From Mucidula mucida (Eukaryota; Basidiomycota; Agaricomycetes; Agaricales; Physalacriaceae): 64,000 nucleotides of DNA. Both the position numbers and the translations under genes were made by a program. The stretch spans positions 205,157 to 269,156 of the forward strand of contig JADNYV010000039.1 in assembly GCA_015501055.1 (NCBI GenBank), read 5' to 3'. This document shows positions 24,034 through 36,500 of the stretch, in pieces; position 1 is the stretch's first letter; each line of letters starts with the position of its first letter. Below the pieces are notes generated by a model, which searched no databases, had not been told where the DNA came from, and saw nothing but the letters and a program-made list of their open reading frames with translations.

Positions 24034-24947
24034 TCACATAAACGCCAACATCGTCATCCTCCTGCTCTCTTTATCATGAATCTTCTCCATCTCTGCCGCC
24101 ATCGCATTCGGACTGTGCACTTTCAACTGGAGAGGCCGCCGCGCATGGAGGGTCTCTCCTGAGAGCGACGGAGACGATGAACTGCGCGTCAAAGTTGGGA
24201 ACGGGTTGGTGTCGAGGGGCGGGAGATCTTTCGTCGTCAGACGCCTGCTCGCGACGGGGAACGTGAAGGCGCGGAGGTCGTCCGACGGAGATACGGGTGT
24301 GCTCAACCGGCGCGGTCGAGGGTGTGGAGTAGTAGTAGCATCATCCTCGCGCCGTCGCAGCAAATCCGGACGCGTCTCCCACTCGGCCTTTATACGCTCG
24401 GCGGCCGTCTGGCGCGTCCCCCCCATGCTGCGCTCCATCCGAATTTCATCCACGAGCGTCGTCGCGTCCCACTCCCCGCCGTGCTTGGCGTGTTGCTCCT
24501 CTAGGTGCCGGTGGATAGCTGGGGGGAGGAGGCCCTTTTCGCGCAGCTCCGAGTTTGGGTCGCGGCGAGAGGACGATGATGATGATGGGATGGGTTGAGG
24601 TTCTGCGGCCGGTGGTAATAGTCCGCGCTCGCGGAGGGCGTCTTCCCGACGGCGTTTCGCGGCGCTCGCGTCATAATGATGATGCGCCCGATACGCGGGG
24701 TCGGGTGTGGGAGTGGTGGGCCAGGTCGAGTTTCGGGAGGGCGGTATGAGTCCTCTTTCCCGTAGTGCCGCCTCGCGTCTGGAAGTACTACTATCAGGAG
24801 AAGAAGATGTGAACTTGTTGGATATGCGGCGGAGGAATTTTGGTCTGGTGAGAGAGCGTCGGGGTCTGGGGGTTGGTTAGATAAATGTGCACCACCAGCG
24901 AGTCATTCAAGGAATCCTTACTCAAGTTCTTGTGGCTTGCTCGACAT
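24034..24947 (-). CDS. Repeated lineage-specific gene, copy A (most complete)
   Basis: The ATG at 24947 (MSSKPQELE), one intron (GTAAGG to CCCCAG, about 24866-24921) and a single open frame give a protein of about 280 residues. It is Arg/Ser/Pro-rich and carries the motif ALRERGLIPP, repeated as ALRERGLLPP and ELREKGLLPP. This is a short internal repeat of the form LRE(R/K)GL(I/L)PP followed by HRHLEEQHAKHGGEWD. It ends with IHDKESRRMTMLAFM. I do not recognise a family. Two further copies lie at 25835-26110 (tail only) and 42478-43177. The charged repeats suggest an intrinsically disordered, possibly adaptor or assembly, protein. Confidence 0.68.
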
Positions 24948-25229
24948 GACGGTGTGAATGCAAGCTGTATGTAGCCCGGTGGCTTTGATTGGCAGTGCTA
25001 TAGTGAATTGATATCAGAGCGAAGCGAACTTTTGATGTGACCTCGGGGCTACATATCACTTTATATGTTAGTTGAGGGTTCGATATCCAGGGCCGAATGG
25101 AAAAATGTGTTTCAACGACAAGGTTGAAGGATGTACCCCCAGCACGACATTGATGTACCCGCCCGAATTACCGTTCCAATGAAAAAGTGGGAACCACTTT
25201 TGAATGTAGTAGCGTCCATTATTGACCAT

Positions 25230-26110
25230 GATTAGAGTCTCGACGATGGTCTGTATCAACTGTGACAGTAACTCATCATGATACATGCCTCGATATATCA
25301 AGCCAAGCGCAGGTGCAAGGTACCCGGGACAGCGAAGAATGACCGTGAAGCGCTAGCTTGTGCTGAATTTCATACCAAGAGCGCGATACAGAACAATCAT
25401 TTTTGCCAAAACGAAGGATGATGGAAGTGGTGTTGACAAATGAGATACATAGCGACTGGTCGATAATATCTGCTGGAAGCCAGGAATAGACTGTATTCCA
25501 AAAAGTACCAAGGCAGGCTCGTGTGCAATGAACTTGCCTCAAAACAAGGGCGCATGGACGCGACTAGGTGTTGAACTGTTGTCTAGCGTTCCAGTTGACC
25601 GTTTAGCGTCGCGACTAGCTGCATTACCTGATCCTCTACCGATGTCCGAATTGTCATCTTCGCGTTCGTGTAATGCCTGCACTCTTCATAGTCATCCGAC
25701 CACAACAGAATTCTCGGTCTTGTGCATAACGGTTACGCGAGCTAAGACGATCCATATCGTGATACTTACTTACTACCTTTCCAAGGTCCGTATCATAGGA
25801 ATCCGATAAATCATGTAGTATTATCACTAGTACTTCAACCGCACATAAAAGCCAACCTCGTCAACCTCCTGCTCTCTTCATCATGAATCTTCTCCAGCTC
25901 TGCCGCCATCTCACTCGGACTGTACACTTTCAACTCAAGAGGCTGCCGCAGTTGTCCTGAGAGCGACAGAGACGATAAACTGCGCGTCAAAGCCGGGAAG
26001 GGACTGGTGTCAAGGAACGGTAAATCCTTCGTGGTCAGACGCCTGCTCGCAGAAACGTCCGACGGAGAAACGCGTGTGCTCAACCGGCGCGGTCGAGGGT
26101 GTGCCATGCT
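25230..26110. repeat. Segmental duplication unit, matches 41800-42690
   Basis: Upstream DNA of copy A followed by the 3-prime flank and tail of copy B is similar, in the same order and orientation, to 41800-42690. Shared landmarks include GTGACAGTAACTCATCATGA and GGGCGCATGGACGCGACTAG. The upstream-like part also matches 43440-43830. This points to an ancestral tandem array of the repeated gene that was later broken up. Confidence 0.7.
25835..26110 (-). pseudogene. Repeated gene, copy B (C-terminal fragment)
   Basis: Only the C-terminal third remains: RRLSTRVSPSDVS, RRLTTKDLPFLDT, LELKVYSPSEMAAELEKIHD and a tail ESRRLTRLAFM. These correspond to the same segments of copy A. Homology stops near 26110, where unrelated sequence begins, so the N-terminal repeats and start are lost. 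The open frame extends upstream only by chance. Confidence 0.7.
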
Positions 26111-26352
26111 GTGTGGAGTAACAGCAAATATTACCGGTAACAAGTCGCATTATACTTTGGGTTTGAAACCGCTCGAAACATTGGAGCCTATTATGGTACA
26201 TTGACCAGTTCACTGCGAGGTCATGTCAGTGCTTCACCCTGGCTCGGGAAGTGTAGACGTGAAAGCAGAAGGCTGATAGAGGCCAACTTCAATAATGCAG
26301 CTGAGAGCTGTCTTGCAGACAGTTGAGAATCACGGAATTACAGATATACTAA

Positions 26353-27831
26353 TTACGGTATGCTTCCAGCTCGACTAAGCCTTGGAGTGCTCGGGTCACC
26401 GGTGGCGATGACCTGAGGGTTTTCTTTCAAGTACTCTTCGCGTAGGTGAGCGATACGGCTCATTCCTGGATAAGCGTCTCCATACTCATACAGAATGGCA
26501 GGGGGTTGAATTTTTCCTGTCCAAAGAGTAAACACAAGGAGTGGCTGGCATAATGAGCGCTTTCTTACCTGCCTCAACGTCGGCAAAGATTTGCAGAAGA
26601 TCTGGGGGAAGGTTGCGTTCGCGTGCCTCTATGTCACCGACACTCATGCTGTTGTCGGATATCATAGACGGAGCATCCTCCTCGTGGACGGGGCCCCCCG
26701 AAGCGCCGCCAATTCCAAGGCCGCCAATTCCCACAGTGCCAGTCCCAACACCGCTAATTCCAACACCACTGATTTTTTCCTCATCGCCCATCCCTGAATC
26801 AGATTGATCACGTTTTCGTTTTTTTGCTGCCGGGGAGTCAACATCCTGGCGCAGATCAAGAGTTCTAAACACACTTGTGGCCCATGCCGGCAAGGGCTTC
26901 CTTAGAACCCCCTTGGTAGTGTGGGGCACTGCCTTGAAGATCGACCAAGCAAAACGAACATAGAGAATATAAGGAGATATTCTTGCTGGGATATTAAGCG
27001 AACGGAGATGATTCTTGACGCCAGAGGCTGTCCGCATATGCGACATGTAGTATGCGACAAATGCGACTGTGCCATCTGCAGCAGTCAGAGGGAAGGGACA
27101 GAACATCCCAGTATTCATAAGGCGATGTGCGAAAGGATCCATGGTCACCAAACACCGAATGTCGTCAATGACACGGAAAATCGTTCCAGGAAGAGTATAT
27201 TGAGCCCCAGTAGCGCGTTCCATAATACCGTGGACCTCGGCCTAACAAATAGAATCAGACCTAGACCAGCAAAGTTAGGAACACTCACCCAGGTTGCATG
27301 TTGCTGGGGCACAACATGTTGACATTCGACGAGGTCGCAGTTTCCAGTCAAAATGCAGACTTGGTCCTGAGCTTTTATCCAATGCCCGACTGAGCTGGCG
27401 GCGAAAGGGACGAATGGAATATCGTTGTCGTTGTACGAATTGGTGAGCGTCTTCCAGGGTTCGGGAAGCTCGTCAGGGCCTGCAGGCGGCTCCCACGCAT
27501 CGAAATCTGCGCAAATGGTGTAGTCTGCCAAATCAAGGTCGTTCGCATGAAAATAGCATTTCCCGCTGGCAATCAACGCGTCAGTCTCTGGTATTCGCGA
27601 TTCTCTATCTTTTGACCGGGACAGGAATCCCTCTGTCTGGGCAACGATAGTCGCGGCTTGGTGTACCAGCAGTCTCGACATCCCCATCAACGTGCCCCGC
27701 TTGGTCCTACACCCAAAGACGAGGATAGCGCGTTCGCGTATTGGATGGGCCACAGACAGATATTTCAATGGTTCTATGGGCAGCGCTTGCACAGGTGGTT
27801 TGGCGGTCTCTGGCTCTGTCATACTCGCCAT
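26353..27831 (-). CDS. HNH-endonuclease-like domain protein, copy 1
   Basis: The ATG at 27831 (MASMTEPETAKPP) was chosen because copy 2 at 55065 starts the same way. Exon 1 has an N-terminal alpha/beta region (AILVFGCRTKRGTLMG) and the HNH-type core CILTGNCDLVECQHVVPQQ, in which the ECQHVVP His is the expected metal/catalytic position. An intron follows TW (GTGAGTG near 27289). Exon 2 continues MERATGAQYTLP, then a low-complexity Gly/Val/Ile repeat (GVGISGVGTGTVGIGG) and an acidic stretch. The last intron is about 26518-26571, and the end is STPRLSRAGSIP. Agaricomycetes carry many such genes of unknown role. Copy 2 lacks this Gly-rich repeat. A foldback element starts about 95 bases upstream of the start codon. 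Confidence 0.78.
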
Positions 27832-27924
27832 GACGGTCGAGAGACGTGATATGGTCACAACAGATTGGTCACGCACTGATTTCACCATTTTGGGACAAAA
27901 TGTCCGCCTAGTCTGCCAAGTCGA

Positions 27925-28886
27925 CGTACTATGCTGTCCATCGGTGTTGTTTCGCCCAGGGATATTGTATCGGTCGTCGATCGCGCCTTAAACGATGGAA
28001 TTTCGCCTCAATTCCTCGCGGATTCTACTCCGTACTATGTCTTCTATAATGCCATATAAAAAGTTGAACGAAAACAAATGAGAACTCGTTGAGATTCAGC
28101 CCGGAGGGGGTGTAAGTGAGTTCCCTTGAGGCAAACACCTACCTAGTGAAAGTTTACACTACCGGGGGACATTCGGCTTGGCTGTAGAGCAAGAGTAGAT
28201 GTATATACTGCTACTTGTACCTTTTCCGGGATCAAAATCGAAGGGAAACATCGTAGGCGGTATGAATCTGTGCGGATTACCTGCTTGGTCACAATCTGTC
28301 ACATCAAGCATACAAAGTCCGCAAGCCGTGTTTCGGCACAGACACGCGCTTTACTTCCGTCCTTAATTTTCGTGGCCAATCGATATCGTTGGACCCCATC
28401 GAAATGCCCGCCGATGATTCGAAGGAAACAAGGGTCCTGTTTTGTCTACAGACGCGAAACGCGCTTGATCACGACTTAGCATGCCATTCTCGGCAGGACG
28501 GCGGACTTTGAAATCCTCATCGCATGTCACGCCTGAGCATCGCAGCAACTTTTTACGATGTTTCCCTTCGTTTTTGATCCCGGAAAAGGTACAAGTAGCA
28601 GTATATACATCTACTCTTGCTCTACAGCCAAGCCAAATGTCCCCCGGTAGTGTAAACTTTCACTAGGTAGGTGTTTGCCTCAAGGGAACTCACTTACACC
28701 CCCTCCGGGCTGAATCTCAACGAGTTCTCATTTGTTTTCGTTCAACTTTTTACATGGCATTATAGAAGACATATTACGGAGTAGAATCCGCGAGGAATTG
28801 AGGCGAAATTCCATCGTTTAAGGCGCGATCGATGACCGATACAATATCCCTGGGCGAAACAACACCGATGGACAGCATAGTATACG
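27925..28886. mobile_element. Foldback (long inverted repeat) element
   Basis: Bases 27925-28255 and 28554-28886 are near-perfect reverse complements of each other (arms of about 331 and 333 bases). They enclose a spacer of about 298 bases without a recognisable gene. The outer ends read TACTATGCTGTCC and its complement. The inner ends read GGGAAACATCGTA and its complement. I could not define a clean target duplication. It is most likely a non-autonomous foldback DNA transposon or a large hairpin locus that could give double-stranded RNA. It lies in the promoter of the HNH gene. Confidence 0.85.
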
Positions 28887-29231
28887 CTCTGGGGGAGTTA
28901 GCTGCCGACGTCGCCGAGCATAGATTTGGTAGTTAGTTCCCACACGGTATTTTTACTGCTCGTCTTCGATTTCGCCTGCGCGTTTCAGTCACGGGGGTGC
29001 CAGAAGTAATGCTGGCCGCCCTTCTAACGCAACAAAAGTGGGAAACAAGGACGACAGGAGCATATTGTCGTTCTTCCAGCAGAAATCAATTGCTGTTGAC
29101 ACAAATATCAGCGGCAGTACTGGTAGGAAGGACAAAGGAGAGGAAAAGGGGAAAGGGAAGGAGCTGATAAACACATAGGTGCCGAAGATACGTGCTCATC
29201 CATCAGTCTGAACACTGATCTCCATCTGACC

Positions 29232-30128
29232 ATGACCAGTCACTGCAGCTCTCAAGGAACGTCATGGCCTCGTATCTGGGTCAGACTCACATGGTCAGTA
29301 CTTAGACTGCCTTTCCTTTTTTTGAGAACAAAACTAATGCTTTGCAGATTCTCAATTTGCGCATGCGTACACGCGGCGGCGGCAGAGGCAGAGTCATCGG
29401 CAACCCAGGAGTCCATGTCTGCCTCGGATGACTTTGATATGGACTTTGGTTATGAGGAGTACTCTGAAGCTGATTGGGACGAGGCGTCGGCTGTTCGCGC
29501 TGAATCATCTCAGCCTCGCGACGCGTTTGCCACTCTGTCACCTACTCCACCAAATAATAATACGTGTTCCTCGACTACTTCTTTCTCCATATCATACACG
29601 ACAGCACAATATTCTCCTGCCAGTCACATTCCGGCATCCGCATCTATCACAGCCGCCCGACTTGATGCTCTTTGACAAGATTATACCCGTTCGCAGGAAA
29701 TGGACAAGTCATGCCGCGGGTCCTCATCTACAATGAACGACAGCCTCTTTGAAGATGACTGTGATGAGGGACGATGATCTTGATGGGGCAGAATAAGCTC
29801 TTGAACACGAGTCCGACCAAGACCAAGCAACTGCGGGTATTCTCCAAACCTATCTGGAGACGGAATTACAGCGCATCCAGGACGAGATCCAGAAGCATAA
29901 AATGCCGAAAAATTACATTGATGGTACATTTTGGCGCCGTCCTCCTGATCCACTCTTCGCATTGAATTCTACTCTCGGGTAAAATACCGGATGCAGCACC
30001 ATTCTATCTCATCGACATCTTTGTCTGGAGTCCTTATTTCTTACCAGGTGCACCGGATGTGTTTCGCTGTGAATGTGGTGCGCATCTGAGTAGAAATGGT
30101 ATGTTGCCATCACTAAAATGATTTGATC
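29232..30128 (+). pseudogene. DUF6729-like gene, 5-prime part (split by retrotransposon)
   Basis: The frame contains an acidic N-terminal stretch (DDFDMDFGYEEYSEADWD), then TELQRIQDEIQKHK, GTFWRRPPDPLFALN, and the domain start FYLIDIFVWSPYFLP followed by FRCECGAHLSRNG with paired cysteines. This resembles the zinc-ribbon-containing domain that I believe is catalogued as DUF6729, found in agaricomycete repeat-associated proteins. Stops and shifts at about 29672, 29773, 29804 and 29980 break the frame. An intron donor (GTATGT) lies near 30099, and the matching acceptor is beyond the retrotransposon at about 40845. The gene is therefore split inside an intron by the Ty3/gypsy insertion. Confidence 0.62.
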
Positions 30129-30133
30129 TCAAC
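30129..30133. repeat. Target-site duplication TCAAC (left)
   Basis: It matches TCAAC at 40824-40828 directly outside the other LTR. Confidence 0.9.
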
Positions 30134-30484
30134 TGTGGGGGATTCGTGACAGTTACGATCCTTCCACACGTGGTTGTTTGTTCAGGTCAGTTCTCGAGAG
30201 AGGATTCGAGCGATGCTGAGTGGGATATAGAGTAGATTTCAAAAGGGTTGTTCCTACATACGATGCGAACAGTGCTAATTAACTAGTCCGGCGCACTGCC
30301 CGCATGAGTAAGTACGAGTCATACAAATTCCAAATCAAGTAAGCTACCACGTAGCGTACTTGTGTCCATAACGTGTCCAAGAGGATCGGGGATTGGTTCG
30401 AAAAGGTGGCAAACGTGTCCATAGGATGAGCGGCTATGTCCGCAGATAAGATAGAAAGATAGGAAAAATCACGCGCCCGTTACA
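30134..30484 (-). repeat. 3-prime LTR of the gypsy element
   Basis: 351 bases. In element sense it begins TGTAACGGGC and ends CCCCCACA. It appears identical to 40473-40823. Confidence 0.95.
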
Positions 30485-30508
30485 TCCGCCCTTCAAGTCT
30501 TCCTTCCT
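30485..30508 (-). promoter_or_regulatory. Polypurine tract of the gypsy element
   Basis: Read on the minus strand, the bases next to the 3-prime LTR are purine-rich, ending GAAGGGCGGA. This is the expected plus-strand DNA primer site. Confidence 0.7.
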
Positions 30509-30532
30509 GCCACCATCACGGAAGACTTCCGA

Positions 30533-33500
30533 CTAATACACCCAATCCTTGTCTTTGGTGGACTTGTACTTCTTGCGAACGGGTCCGGACGCGTCCTCGT
30601 CGTTGATACGGGATGTGCCTTGGGCCATACGACGCGCGGCCGCCTGGATCTCCAAGTGGTGCCTCTTCTTCGCCTTCTTCTTCAACCTCTCTTCAATCGC
30701 GGTCGTCTTCCGATCAGTGATGTGTTTCAACGACGACGCGGTCCTCCACAACATAAACTCTGTGATCTGGTCGCGCTCTCTTTCCACATATGTCTTCCCA
30801 TCTGCCTCCATAATATTCCCCTTCAACCTTTCATCCTTCTCGCGATCCACAACCTCGGTCTGGATTTTGACATCGTCGACAACCGACTCGCCCTCCGTAC
30901 CTACATCAACGTCGAAGTCGGTGGAAGGGAACAGGGTGCCGTACTCGACTGGGACGTCTGGGAGTTGGATTTCTCCGTCTGGAAGGGAGACCTCGACGAA
31001 TCCGTCACCAAGTTTGGCTGCATTATAGCTGCTGGTGGCGGACTGGTAGAAGGCTGGGATAGGTTTGGCTGCGTCAAAGCCATGGGTGAGGGTATGGTTG
31101 TGGTAGTGCCAGATTTCTTTGAACTGGGCAGTGGTGAGACGGATGCTGGGACCGAACTCGGTGGGAACGAAGTCAAAGTGTCCAGTGTCGTGATGGTACT
31201 GGATATTCTCGGCGTCGTAGCGTGGGATGGAAGGACCGGCGGTACTGGGGCTGGGACCGGCATCCATGGCTGCATCGGTGGACAGATTGTCGACGGCGGG
31301 CATGGCGGAGGCGTCGTTATCAGATGTGCTGTCCATGGAGAGATGCAGACGAAGCTGAGAAGGGTAATGCGAAGGCAGAGACGAATGGTGGGCAAGTAGA
31401 GGGGGTCGGATTTGCGAATTTGAGAAGTGCTGGTAAGTGTTGCTGACTTCTCTTCGCTCCCCCAGCTCTTTTATACGTTTTAGAGCTGGTATCTTGACCA
31501 AATCAAGTGATATTCCGCCGGCGAACGCAATTTGTTCATCTTCCTCTTCCAGGTTAGTATCCTTAGATTTCGGAAGTTTAGACGCGTCGCTAACGCCCAC
31601 AGCCTCTAGATAATCCTGCAGGGCGTCAAGATGCTTGACGTGGTCCAATGGGAGCCATGTAACATCGCCGACTTTCCATAAAACTTTAAACAGTAAGTTT
31701 GGAGCTTTTCCTAAATGGGTCTCAATTTTGTTCACAGCCCATTCGCCCTTCAAACCGTCCAACAGCGATATCTGGCTCTCGCTTCGTCCTGGGAATAATC
31801 GGTCATCATTAGGATGATGTATCCGAAGGTGAGACGCGTGAAATACATCGTGCACGCCACGTTGCTTTAACGAGGATGGTAGGTCTATCTTGAACGACGA
31901 GTTTCCGAAGTCCTTCAAGATCTTGTATGGCCCGATGTACTTTGGGACGAGTTTCCTTGCAAGTCCTTTAGGAAACGTGATGTTCGTGGTGGAAATGTAC
32001 ACCAAGTCGTCCGTGGTAAAAGGTATAGCTTGCCTTTTCCGATTTGCGTCTCGAACTTGTTTGACTCGGGCGTTCAAGATACTGTCGTGAGCCGCCATTA
32101 CGGCTAGCTTGATTCGCTGTGCGAATACGCGGACTGCGGGATACTCACTCTTGTCGGGTGAGTCCCAAATCATCGAACGAGGCATCCGTCCCGAGTTCAG
32201 AAAGAAAGGTGCGTATCCTGTTGTCTCTGAACGTGCTAAATTAATAGCGAACTCGATAGCAGGCAGTTTCGCGACCCAATCCTTCTGTGTTGGCGAAATA
32301 CATTGCCTCAGCATTTGACTGATGGTTCGGTTTGCTTGTTCGGTCGCGCCGTCTGTTTGGGGGTGATAGGCACTCGACATCTTGAGTTTAGTGCCGATTA
32401 AGCTGTGCAGGTGAGTCCAGAAGGTACTGGTGAATAAAACATCACGATCGCTAACAATTGCTTTTGGCAGTCCGTGGTGCCTATAGACTTCAGAGAACAC
32501 AAGCTCAGCTATGTCGCGAGCCTTGTAGTTCACACGACCAGGTACCAGATGAACCATACTGGTCAAGTGGTCGATTATTACGACAAGCGCATCAAAATTT
32601 CCGTCTCGGTTTGTGGAAACGGGCAAGGGATCCATAAAATCGATCCCAATGGTGTCCCAGGGACGTTCTGGTGGGTTTAGCGGGTGCAGTAGGCCATACG
32701 GCTTCTGATTCGTTGGTTTAGAGCGGTGGCAAGTCTTACAGGACTTGCAGTACTCTTCGACGTCGTGGACCATTGACTTCCACCACACATGGTTGCGCAA
32801 GTACTGCACGGTTTTCCGAGATCCGAGATGTGCAAGAAGTGAGTGTGCTTCATCGATGACAACTTCTCTAATGCTCCGATCTTTTGTTAGAAGATCTGGG
32901 ATGCACAGCAGTCGGTTCCCGTCCGTCATGGTGATGTATATGAGCCCATTTTTGATGGTAAAGTTTCAAAATTCCTTCGGCTTGGCCAAGATATCTCTAA
33001 ATAGCTTGTCAGATGCGTAACGATGCCGGATTTCTTCGACAAGGGTTATGCCCGCGCGCCCTTCAGCTAGCGTCTCAAAAAAGGAATCCTCAAAGTCAAC
33101 GGTGATTTCCTTTTCGGGAATAGTATCCTCGCGTTTCTCACTAGTTTTGCTTGTGGACCCTGGTAATTCAGCGGTCTTCAGGGTAGATTTAAGCGGTGTG
33201 CTTCCATTCTCTGGGGCGCTTTCTAACTCTCTTTTGTCAAATTGAGGTACTGACGGAGCTTCTTGTGCAGGTTCAACTTGTTTGGAATTTTCGTTGGTAC
33301 CCTCGCCCTCCTTTCGTTCTCGTGGGCCTTTGAGGACGAAACGATCTTTGACACATTGAGCAAACATGCCACTAGTCTCCTTCTTTCGAGGTCAAAGGTT
33401 CATTGCATTAACATCAAGCCCAGTGCTTTCATCCGATGAATCGCACTGATAGGTCAAGTTTTCAGCTTCCGTGCTAACGTACACAGGCATTGACACTGCC

Positions 33501-36500
33501 TCCTTCTCCGATATCAATGTATCATTGAAGAACACGTCGTGATACGTGTACTCGCTTAGCGCGCGTACAGTTCCAGGCGCATCATTCGCGTAAATGCGAG
33601 ACAGCGCATCAGCTACGATGTTGGATTCACCCGGTATGTACTTCACCGTGAAATTAAATTCACCAATATGTTCTAACCACCGGGCTTGTCGCGGTTTCAG
33701 CTCTATTTTGCTTAACAGAGGCTCAAGACCCTTATGGTCCGTTACCCATGTGAACGGAGCACCAACAAGGATATCGCGATGCCGTAACATCGTCTCAACG
33801 CCAGCAAGCATCTCGATATCTTGAACCGGGTAATTCTGCTGAGCTGAATTTAGTTTCGCCGAATAAAACGCCGCAATTCTCGCGTTCGACCAAGTAGGAC
33901 CTTGCGCCACATAACCCGCGACGCCCGTAGCACTGCCATCAGTAACTACCCAAATAGGATCTGCTCCTGGTGAGTAGTCAATTGGTTTCCTGCGATGATT
34001 CCTCGCTTGCTCAATCTTGTCTTTCACATCTTGAAAGGCACGCTGTTCCGTGAAGCCCCAGCGAAACGGTTCGGTATCACCGGTGATCTTCGAGAGAACA
34101 CCCATGGGAATGCGAACGTCACCCGCATCATCTGCCAAGTATCCCGCAGCTCCAAGAAATCCACGTAGTAAGTCGCGATTCGTTGGAGTGGGCCACTTGT
34201 TGATTGCATCAACTTTGTCAGGATCCATCCGGATGCCTTCGTCGTCGATGATTCGACCGAGTACTTTCAGTTCTTTCGCTAGAAAGAATACCTTATGCTC
34301 GCCTAAGTAGAACTTTTTTGACGGAGTAAATCAATACAGGTTTTTACATGCTTGATGTGATCCTCGAGTGTATCGGAGTAGATAATAATATCATCAAGAT
34401 AGACGTCCATGAACCGACCGATATACGGTGAGAATATGTGGTTCATGAGAGCCTGGAAGGTAGCAGGTGCATTGCAGTCACCCTGCTGCATCACTAGACT
34501 GACCATGTTCCCGTCTGGAGTGGATACAGCCGTGCGAGAGACATGAGCGGGTTCAATGCGGACCTGTTCATATGCATCACTAGAATCCATCAAAGAACAA
34601 TATCTTCTGCGTGCAACTCGTCTCAGAATGCCCTCAATCGGCGGCATTGGAGAAGCCATCTTTCGTGTGTTCGCGTTTCGGGCTCGGAGATCAACCACAA
34701 CACGTAGTTTGGTTTTGTCGCTGACTTTAGGTATCAAAAGCAGCGGGACAGTGTTTCTCGCATTCGTGAGTTTCCATCGTCCTGTCTTGATATAGGCATC
34801 ACGTTTCTGAGCCCATTCATTACACATTCTGTCTGGACAATGAGATGGACGCCACTTGATAATCAAGTTTTCATCAATCAACGGGATAGTGTGATTGATG
34901 TCTCGTAGAGGAGGAAGTGGGGTTTCAGCAGCTTTCAGGAAGAGAGGTCGAGCATATTCAACAAGTTCTCGTCTGTACGTCTCAAGACCTTCTTCATAAA
35001 TGACCGTGGCTCGGGATGCTAACTCCGCTACACCCTTGCCGATCAGGGGTAACGACTTGTTGCTTCCGACTATCACCTTTGAGTCGTTGAAGCCCACTGT
35101 CATCTTGTGCTGATATAGGAATGGAGTCCCTAGGATTACATCGTAATTGGCGACATTCACAATGTCAAAATACCTTGTTTCATCAATACCTTGGTACTGG
35201 AGCTGGACAGTCGTTCCAAAGTTGATTTTAGACCTCGATCCTTGAACGGCAAGTTGCAGAGGCAGCGACGAGGCAAGTTCTTCTTTTCTGAGCTTCAGCT
35301 GATCTGCAATCATGGTGGACATGAAATCTCCCATAGATCCAGTGTCCAGCAACGCGCGAACCGGATGCCCGTTCAACTCGATCTGGATCACCAACGTTCG
35401 AGGAATTCTTCGTGTTATATCCTTGATTCGAGACGTGTTCCTCTGAACTCCCGCCAATTTATTGCGAGGTATCTGTACTCCAGACAGATGAAAAGAAGTA
35501 CCGTCTTCATGTCCTAATTGGAAGGACAGCATCAAGCATGGTAAGGACAGCCAGAACTGTTCCCATCCCCTCATCTGATCATTCAGAAACCCAAATATAG
35601 GTGTGTCGTCGTCTTCCCAGAGATCAAAGTCGTACTCATGATCTCTCCAGACGTGCGCTAATCGAACACGATACCAACGCGCCAAGTCAAATAGGCCGTT
35701 CTCCACCAATTCCAAGTCCAGGTTCGTGATGAATGTCAGATGGTTATCTCTGATCTCACTGATGCTCTCATCTGTCCAGGATCGTCGTACATCAAATCTT
35801 CGGACGTTAGGGTTGTACGGGGACACATGGTCACCCATGTACGGTTGATGCAAGAGAAGTAATTCTTCTATTCCCTCAATCAACGCATCGCCCATGCGTC
35901 CTTGACCGATCCAGGGTGCTCCCATAGGCCAGTGGTCATGAGTCATTCCGAGACGAAGACTGCGTTCGTGCGCATACCACTGGACAACACAAAAATCCGG
36001 ATTTTTGAGCCAAGAAGATCGTATTTCAAATCGCGATTCTTTGTTGGAGTGGATAAAGAGCGTGTCGACAATAACATGGTGCGTATTATTCATTCGGTAC
36101 ACTATGAACCAACACCAATCAATGTCAGGTGGTATAGGTTCACCCGGATACGGAGCACTACTGCTAAGATGGTACTCTGCAGTGTTCGCAATTACATCGC
36201 CAATTGCGCGAGGTGCGGGATCAGTATTTCGTCCGAACGCAGGTATGTTGAACCGTCGATATTGCCAGATTCCTGTTCTTGACCCTCTAGCAGGTTGATC
36301 TTTAGGGACTCGAGGCATCATACTCGTGTCTGGCTCAGGTATGTGTCTTCCAGCAATAGATGAAGTTACCGTGGTAACAAGTCCGTCCAGCCAGGAACTA
36401 AATAATTCGAAAGCCAAGTCTTCATCCACGGGTTTGTGCAAGATCGTAGATATGTCTGACTCTCTTATCGAATCAGAATGATCTGGAGACGAGTTCTCGG

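Noticed and set aside
29380..29680. Retroviral or other LTR gene remnants left of the gypsy element
   Set aside because: The residues match the N-terminal part of the DUF6729-like gene that continues on the other side of the insertion.
30620..31399. Long plus-strand open frame of 259 codons
   Set aside because: It is antisense to the basic, GC-skewed end of pol. The minus-strand protein is the real one.
34310..34325. Programmed -1 frameshift at an A6-G run in pol
   Set aside because: The run lies inside the RT-RNase H region, not at a gag-pol border. Its phase does not match a canonical slippery heptamer, and one missing A explains it better.
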